A stretch of 64,000 bases of DNA. Origin: Datura wrightii (Eukaryota > Streptophyta > Magnoliopsida > Solanales > Solanaceae). The position numbers were made by a program, and so were the translations under genes. Each line of letters starts with the position of its first letter. Position 1 is the stretch's first letter. The notes under the pieces are model-generated. The model saw nothing but the letters and a program-made list of their open reading frames with translations, was not told the origin of the DNA and did no database searches. Location: positions 171,435,001 to 171,499,000 of the forward strand of contig JASDFA010000016.1 of the NCBI GenBank assembly GCA_035772735.1, read 5' to 3'. Shown one piece after another: positions 57,781 to 64,000 of the stretch.

Positions 57781-60280
57781 TGTCACGCCCCAAGTTTACA
57801 CCCTGGACGGGACACGGTACTTAAAGCCACAAGTGACCCCTAGTCAACCATTGGTCTATCATACACTGGAATTCTGAGTAACATAGAAATACATACAGCG
57901 GAAATTTAAGGCAAAGATATAAATGTTTGAATTTAGCAGAACAAAGCTACATGTTTAATAAAAACAGTCTGAGTCTGAACAATAGATCTACGTCTGAAAG
58001 TCACTAGGTCTGATGAGCTGCTATAACAAACCCCCAGCTAACTCCAAATCTAAATAAAAGAAATGAAAGCATAACTAAAGTTAATAAGCTCCGTCCTCGA
58101 AGGATGAGGTCTCACTAACTGGATAGCTGAGTTCTTCGGTAAATGGTCGGCTAACGGGGCTGAGACTGTGATACTACAGCTGTATCATAAAATGATACAG
58201 CATTAAAGTATGCATCAGTACTTTGAATGTACTGAGTAAGTGAGAGGAACATAATACAATAGGATAAATAATAAAAGAAATGTTGAACTAAAAGACATGC
58301 AATGACCAACTAGAGTTATTGAGCTTAAAAACTGAAGTACTGAGGTGGTCTAGAAGACCTTGTCTGATGGTCAAAGTAAGTTCTAAGTCTGGAACACTGA
58401 TATGTACTGAACTAGACTGAGACTAGACTGAACTAACTAGTGGGAGAGTCTATAATGGACATGTAACCACGTGAGCTAGACGTGGAGTCCAATGTATACA
58501 CCCCATCGGTAGGACCCAGTATACCTTGCTAGGTATAAAAGCATGAACTGGCTTATCACAAAAGTCTGGGGCCAATCAGGCCAATAAATACTGAAACATA
58601 CGCTGCAATGTAGTTCTGGGAACCTGGGTGCTTCGAACCCCGGTCCGCTCAGTGCTAAGTCCTACTCCCACTGGATAGTCCTAGACTAAATACTAAGTTG
58701 ATAGCTCAAAATTGGGGCTCACGACTAGTCAGGGATACATATCTGAAAGCACCCTAAGAGTTTTATAGGACCAGATTTTGGAACAGGGTTCTAAGACTGG
58801 TTAGAGCTGCCTATCTGAAGTGTCGTAACCGTCTAAAGAATAATCTAAAAGATGAATTGGGGTCTTAAGGCTAGTCAAAGCTATATTTCTAAAGTATCAT
58901 GACCGCCTAATGGACCACTAAACTAAATTCTGAATCTGATTCTGATAACTGGGAGGTGATATTGACACCTCAGGAGTTTCTATAGCCAAACTGATCAGCT
59001 AACATTTCTGACTGACACTGAGAAATTTCATATTTTGACTAAGGCTAGACAATCATGTATCTGACTGAGAATTTAGCATGTAAAATAGTAAGGAATTCAC
59101 TTCACTGGTATAATCAAGAAAATTCCAAGGTTTATCATTTCAACTTGAATTTCTAGTCTATTCTACCCTCAAGAACTAGGGCTGAAATCAATGCATAGAG
59201 ATAAGCATCAATACTACCATTAGCTAGTGGGAAAATACCCATAATTAATATACATGATGATTCCACATGGATTAAACAAGACATTATCAAGGATTTCTCA
59301 ACATTCGAGAATCTGCAGGGCTAGGATTCATTTTTGTTGAAATAATATTAATTTACTCATGAGATGATGGAAACCATGTCTAAAAATAATCATGGATATC
59401 ATTCTATGTGAATTCAAAGAAAATTTACATATAATCTCTTCGCATTCGAGAGCTCACGGATAGGATTCATAAAGGAATTTGAGAAGAGTTTTGGGGGACA
59501 CAGGGAAAGAACTATTCCCTTGTTGAGTTCCTACATACCTGACTAAAATTTCCTAGAGAAGGAATCTTGAATTGCTTCAATGGAGAAGGAACCCTAGACC
59601 TTGCTTGAGAGCTCTTGAGTGATAACTTGCATAATTTTTCTAAGGATCTGAGTGGGAATGAGGGGAAAATAACCCCCACTATTAAATCTGAAATCATGAC
59701 TAAAATAATGTAGTTTAAAGTTTAGGAGGGTCAAAAATTACTGAAAGACCCTTGGAAAAATCATAGGGAAAAATTGAGTGTTAGTCCCCACGAGTGACCT
59801 AACAGGTCGTGACCACGACCCGTGGTCGAACTCGTGGACTACACTGCCTGGAAAACACTGAAGTCAGCATGAGGGACCTAACGACTCATCCCTTGTGGCC
59901 ACGACTCGTGTCTTGACCCGTGAGGTACACTGTTGGACAAGTCTCCCAGGCTCTTAATGGGTGATATGACGACTCGTTAAGGTGACCATGACTTGTGGTC
60001 ACCATCCGTCAAGTACACTGCCTCCCTCTTATTTCCTTTCCTACTCACCACCCCACGACTGACCTAATGACTCATGGGGCCTGACCACGAGTCGTTGTCA
60101 TGCTCGTGGGGATCCCTTTTCCTCAAATTCCCAACTCCTCCCCTGGCCGCCCGACGAGTCACCTCACGACTCATGGGCTGCACTAATGGGTCACCTCATG
60201 ACTCGTTCTATAGTGCAAGTTTTTAAGCTTTTCTCTATTTTAACTCTCGGGTCTGATATTTGAGCTTCCGAGGTATAACA
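57781..60280 (-). repeat. Solo LTR-X, antisense, 2.5 kb, in Tek-3 integrase
   Basis: Reversed it starts TGTTATACCTCGGAAG (60280) and ends GGGGCGTGACA (57781), with CAGAG/TAGAG flanks and no internal domain. It is the only complete uninterrupted LTR-X besides 15146-17479 and 39349-41704. The palindrome island (CACGAGTCGTGG type) is at about 59785-60215. No gene. Confidence 0.93.
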
Positions 60281-60834
60281 TAGAGTTAATTGGACCATAC
60301 ATAATCCACCAATTAGAGGAGAAAGTAAAGCTTATCATAGAGCGCTTGCTGACAACTTAGAGTCGCCAGAAATCTTACTCTGATGTGTGGCGTACAGATT
60401 TGGAATCCAATGTTGATGACTGGGTATTTCTGAAGGTTTCACCAATGAACGGCGTAATGAGGTTTGGTAAAAAGGGCAAGCTTAGCCCCAAATTTATTGG
60501 CCCGTACTGAATTCTCCGAAGAATAGGCCAAGTGGCATACGAGCTAGACTTACCTCCAAAGATAGAATTTTGTTCACTCAGTCTTTCATGTATGAATTCT
60601 GTGGAAGTGTATAGGGGACCCATCTCGACTTGTGCCAGTTGAGGATGTTCAGGTTACTGAGGAGTTAGCCTGCGAAGAGGTTCCAGTAGCCATATTAGAT
60701 TGGCAGTTTATAGGTTGAGAACAAAAGATGCCGCCTCTCTTAATGTATTATGGAGGAATAGGAATAAAGAAGAGATGACCTGGGAAGCCAAGAATGAAAT
60801 GAGGTCAAAATATCCTCACCTGTTCCAGGATTAG
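60281..60834 (+). pseudogene. pol: pol of Tek-3, last part: integrase C-terminus and chromodomain-like tail
   Basis: After the target copy the frame resumes: LIGPYIIHQLEEKVKLI, SRQKSYSDV, DWVFLKVSPMNGVMRFGKKG, LSPKFIGPY. Stops and a shift follow. The tail (AASLNVLWRNRNKEEMTWEAKNEM, then KYPHLFQD) ends at TAG 60832-60834. It corresponds to the same tail in Tek-1 and Tek-2. Confidence 0.88.
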
Positions 60835-61099
60835 TTCAAATCATGCAGTTAAGGTTAGGTTGTTGTTCAGTTATTGTTTTACTATTTATGCTATCAATAC
60901 TATTATTTAGCTACCCCCATTTTATTGTGTAATGGTTGTTATAGCGTCCTGCGAGGCGCCTATGTTGGACTTTTCTGCGTTTCAGGTTTCCAGATATTCC
61001 ATATTACAGAGGAGACTCTGCCGAAATTTTTCTAAATCCTGGTTAAGAGAGTCAACTCCTTTAAGCCTGAGAATGACATTCAAGGACAAATGTTCCTAA

Positions 61100-61110
61100 G
61101 GGGGGGAGGA
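61100..61110 (+). other. Polypurine tract of Tek-3
   Basis: GGGGGGGAGGA directly before the 3' LTR, after the ATTCAAGGACAAATGTTCC segment. Confidence 0.88.
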
Positions 61111-63122
61111 TGTTACACCCTGTAAATGTTAACGATTAGTAAGAGTATGCGTGGACTAGTGATGAATAAAGAGATCATCACGCGTGTAGAAAAGCCTCAG
61201 AAGTAGGGTCGGACGGAACCAGCGCCAGCGCGATGCACCAGGCAGAAGCGCACTGGCCAGCGTGGCGCGATACGGCCAAGTCCACCACCCACACTAATAT
61301 ATATATCCCTTAGTTTAATTGTAAACCATTTCCAAACATAAGCCTCATCCAAAGAAGGAGTGATACGCAACTTTCGCACAACTTTCTTCCAATTACGCTG
61401 CCAAACGCCGTCCAAACTCAAATTAACTTCAGGTATTGAGTTCTAAGCCTGCAGGGAGCTTTACTATGGAGTTAGTCTCTTGCAATACGCTCGGCGAATT
61501 TAAACTCCGCCGAGTAGAAGTGATCAGAATTACTCCAAATTGATTCATGTACAGTCACAGGCTTCAAGTAAGCATTTCTCCCTTCTAAATTCCCAGAAAA
61601 TTATGGGTTTTCGACCGTATTCTGTGAAGTTGAAGTATTATTATTATTAGCATTAAAAGTTATCATTTTAAGACAAATTTGGTATTGAAATTAGTCTCTT
61701 TCTCCCAGTATTATGGTTACAGTTAGAAAGAGCTGTTGAATATAAATTGAAACTCGTCAAATAATTAGAAATCAGCAGCTAAGGTATGTTAAGGCGAATT
61801 CATTCGGCAAGTTAGTTTCTATAGCATTGTAATACAGTGAATCCCAGTAAAGGAGCCAGAAGTATTGTTATTGTGATTAGCTGTTGTTATTAGCTAAGAC
61901 CAATACTCTATGTTTAGTTTGGGATTGACTTTGCCTTGTATAGCCTTCCATGACCAACCCCAGGGTTACTAGCTATGTCGTTGCCCGCCAGGAGCTATAT
62001 GACGTCACTCCAAGGAGAAATATATCGTCCCAAGGGACAATGATGAGGCCCAAGGGCCTTATACAATCTATTCCATGGCTGGACTACTAGTTCTATGTCA
62101 TATCAGCATCACACCCCCGTCGAGCTTGGTGCCGGAGGTGCAGTTATCAGGACTCCACTAGACTCAGACACAACTACAGTTCAGGGGCCGAGTGGGCTTT
62201 GTTCCAGGCCCAAGGGACCGGTAGGTTGCCTATACTTACTAGTTGACTCCTTTTGACCTTGTTAGGGGTATATAGATTAAAGTGTGCTCGCCAGGGCTTT
62301 TGGGGGCCCCGAGTGGGTTATTCTGTGTTGTTTGTACCTTCCGGCTTATGGGGTCCAGGTAAGGTTTTTGTTTGCACTATTTACTGAAAGATTAGACAGC
62401 AGAAAGTTAAGTTATTCAGGTTATACCCCTATCCCTTCTACTCAGTTACTTTCAGTTTCATTTCAAGTTTATTCAGTTATTTTCCATTACTACCTTACAT
62501 ATTCGGTACATGTTGTACTGACGCCCATCTTTGGGGCACTGCATTACTTGCATGCAGGTGTGGATAGATGCGGATCAGGACCGCCTTAGCCTTCAGCCCG
62601 AGTCAGCAGTATAGTTAGCTCCCTTCCTCCTGGGCTAATAGTTATAAGGTTTGCTCTTTTTGATTGTATAGTTTATGTGTAGGTCAAGGCCCTGTCTCGA
62701 CCATTATTACTTGCGGATTACAGATTTCCAGTTGTTCATTTTGTTGTTGGTCGTGTGGGGCCTATATATGTTTTATTTCATGTGATGGTTGTGTGGGGCC
62801 TTGTTTAGTTGTTAGATGGTGGCCTTATCGGCTATAGTTTAGTTATAGTTTCAAGATTTTCATTTCAGTTATGACTAGACAGCATGGTGGTCTTGTCGGC
62901 CTGCGTAGGATTCCTTTTTATTGCTTGTGGTTGGTTAGCTATTTTCGTTTACAGGTCGCTATATGTCCTTGTCAGCCGGAGGCTGTATTTACAGCCAAAA
63001 TATAGCTCGTCTTTTTCTTTAATTGAGTTGCGGGCATGCACCAGACATACACAAGCCTAGCTAGGTCAGTAGAGTCCAGTATGGCATTATGCCAGTCATG
63101 CCTCCCAAGGTGGAGCGTGACA
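61111..63122 (+). repeat. 3' LTR-Z of Tek-3, 2012 bases
   Basis: TGTTACACCCTG to GGAGCGTGACA; matches the two 5' pieces. Followed by TSD TCCAA (63123-63127). Some single-base indels against the 5' copy, for example near 62705 where about 20 bases present at 52990-53010 are missing. Confidence 0.93.
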
Positions 63123-63127
63123 TCCAA

Positions 63128-63580
63128 GAACTTAGAGACACACTCTCCCACTAAGGGTGGCATCCGCATCAAAGTTTTAGAATGGGGGAGGTTTCTGAGA
63201 GCATATCGTACTGTAGACTCAAAGCACGAATGATAAGAACAAGATTGCATTCTTGTGATGCATTAGACTTAACTACAATAATGGCTCCTCTTAAGCCCTT
63301 GTGCAGTCCCTTAACTTTCTGTTGGCTCTATTTCATAGTACTTCACTAATAAAAATCTGAGCTTTGTTGTTTTTATCACCTCGAAGATGAGGCGCAGTCA
63401 ATGACATTGGAACAAAGCACGAATCTGCATAAGTTTCTTATGACACAACTTTATTGCATGATCTAGAGTATGAAAGAATGAAAAACTTTTCTTAAATATC
63501 CATAGTCCCTCATTTATAGAATCAGGGCCCTCATGACCATAAACATGATCCTACTGACACGGCTTCATATACTTCCTAGG
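63128..63580 (-). other. Continuation of the element-Y internal region, no gene
   Basis: Joins 44583 once Tek-3 and one TCCAA are removed. No ORF or RNA gene seen. No reversed primer binding site lies next to 63581, so the following LTR is probably a separate insertion. Confidence 0.45.
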
Positions 63581-64000
63581 TGTCACCACTCGAACATAGG
63601 CTCGAATCGAGACAAGGGCCAAAGAACCCCGAGAGGCTTCAAGTCGACCCATGACATGAACATGACATCTAAACTCAACATAATAACGCGGAAGTATAAC
63701 ATATATAAAATAGTGGAAGTCTAAAAATCTAATAACATCGGATATCTGAATACATAACAGCGATCTGAAACTGAAACTGACTATGTCCGATAAACTTCTA
63801 CATATTGATAGGTTGATGGGACAGGACCCCGACTAACTCACTAAAACTGAAACTGAAAATACTGAATATAACTGATAGAAGGATCCTCGAAAGATGAGGA
63901 TTCACCAACTCTGGTTGGGAGATTCTACTCTGAGGGTCTGACTAGCAGCGGGGCTGAACCTGACTGTTGGAGCCTGTATCATAAAACGATACAGCATTGA
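63581..64000 (-). repeat. Antisense LTR-X, end only, runs off the window
   Basis: Starts TGTCACCACTCG, the reverse of an LTR end. 63880-64000 matches 58090-58205 (the AGGATGAGG and TGTATCATAAAATGATACAG segments). Either a solo LTR or the 3' LTR of an antisense element. Confidence 0.75.

Larger units (their letters stand above)
44584..63122 (+). mobile_element. Tek-3: Tekay-like chromovirus with LTR-Z, carrying Ath-3 and a solo LTR-X
   Basis: 5' LTR in two pieces (44584-44803, 51555-53424), primer site 53429, gag, pol in two pieces, polypurine tract and 3' LTR 61111-63122, with TCCAA on both sides. It is the most decayed coding set of the three chromoviruses: RT, RNase H, protease and integrase each lack at least one catalytic residue. 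Confidence 0.93.

Overview
The window looks like plant nuclear heterochromatin made almost entirely of nested, decayed LTR retrotransposons of the Ty3/gypsy superfamily. I find no convincing host gene, tRNA, rRNA or CRISPR array. Protein features point to two lineages. One is Tekay/Del-type chromoviruses, with initiator-Met-tRNA primer sites, a single-frame gag-pol and a chromodomain-like tail. The other is Athila/Tat-type elements, with Asp-tRNA-like primer sites and a second ORF of the 'putative plant transposon protein' type. The style of these families suggests a solanaceous or related asterid genome, but that is an inference from recall. Names used below (Tek-1/2/3, Ath-1/2/3, LTR families X, Y, Z) are local labels.

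Layout, left to right. 1-8210: Tek-1, a chromovirus whose left LTR is cut by the window edge; it sits in an LTR-X copy whose right part is 8211-9108. That LTR-X copy in turn interrupts the integrase of antisense Ath-1 (pol 9109-11535, LTR 11717-13341). 13342-15145 is an AT-rich relic. 15146-37334: Tek-2 (TSD AAATA). Its integrase is split by Ath-2 (21301-32381, TSD TGGTG), and its 3' LTR carries a truncated antisense LTR-Z (34115-35871). 37379-42214: antisense LTR-Y split by a forward solo LTR-X (39349-41704). 42215-44583 plus 63128-63580: one ORF-less antisense internal region, split by Tek-3 (44584-63122, TSD TCCAA). Tek-3's 5' LTR is split by Ath-3 (44804-51549) and its integrase by an antisense solo LTR-X (57781-60280). 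A further antisense LTR-X starts at 63581.

All pol and gag genes are broken by nonsense codons, frameshifts or insertions. The nesting order gives relative ages: Tek-1, Ath-2, Ath-3 and the solo LTRs are younger than the elements they interrupt.

Three observations go beyond ordinary nesting. (1) Ath-2 has a rearranged 3' end: 1.6 kb of the Tek-2 pol that flanks its left LTR is repeated just inside its right LTR, replacing the end of its own internal region and its polypurine tract. (2) Several unrelated LTRs carry islands of short family-specific palindromes in U3. In Ath-2 and Ath-3 the same family-specific palindrome also recurs inside the element, just upstream of ORF2. (3) ORF2 of both Ath-2 and Ath-3 is preceded by good splice signals of similar spacing, and in Ath-3 splicing would join a 42-codon exon in frame to ORF2.
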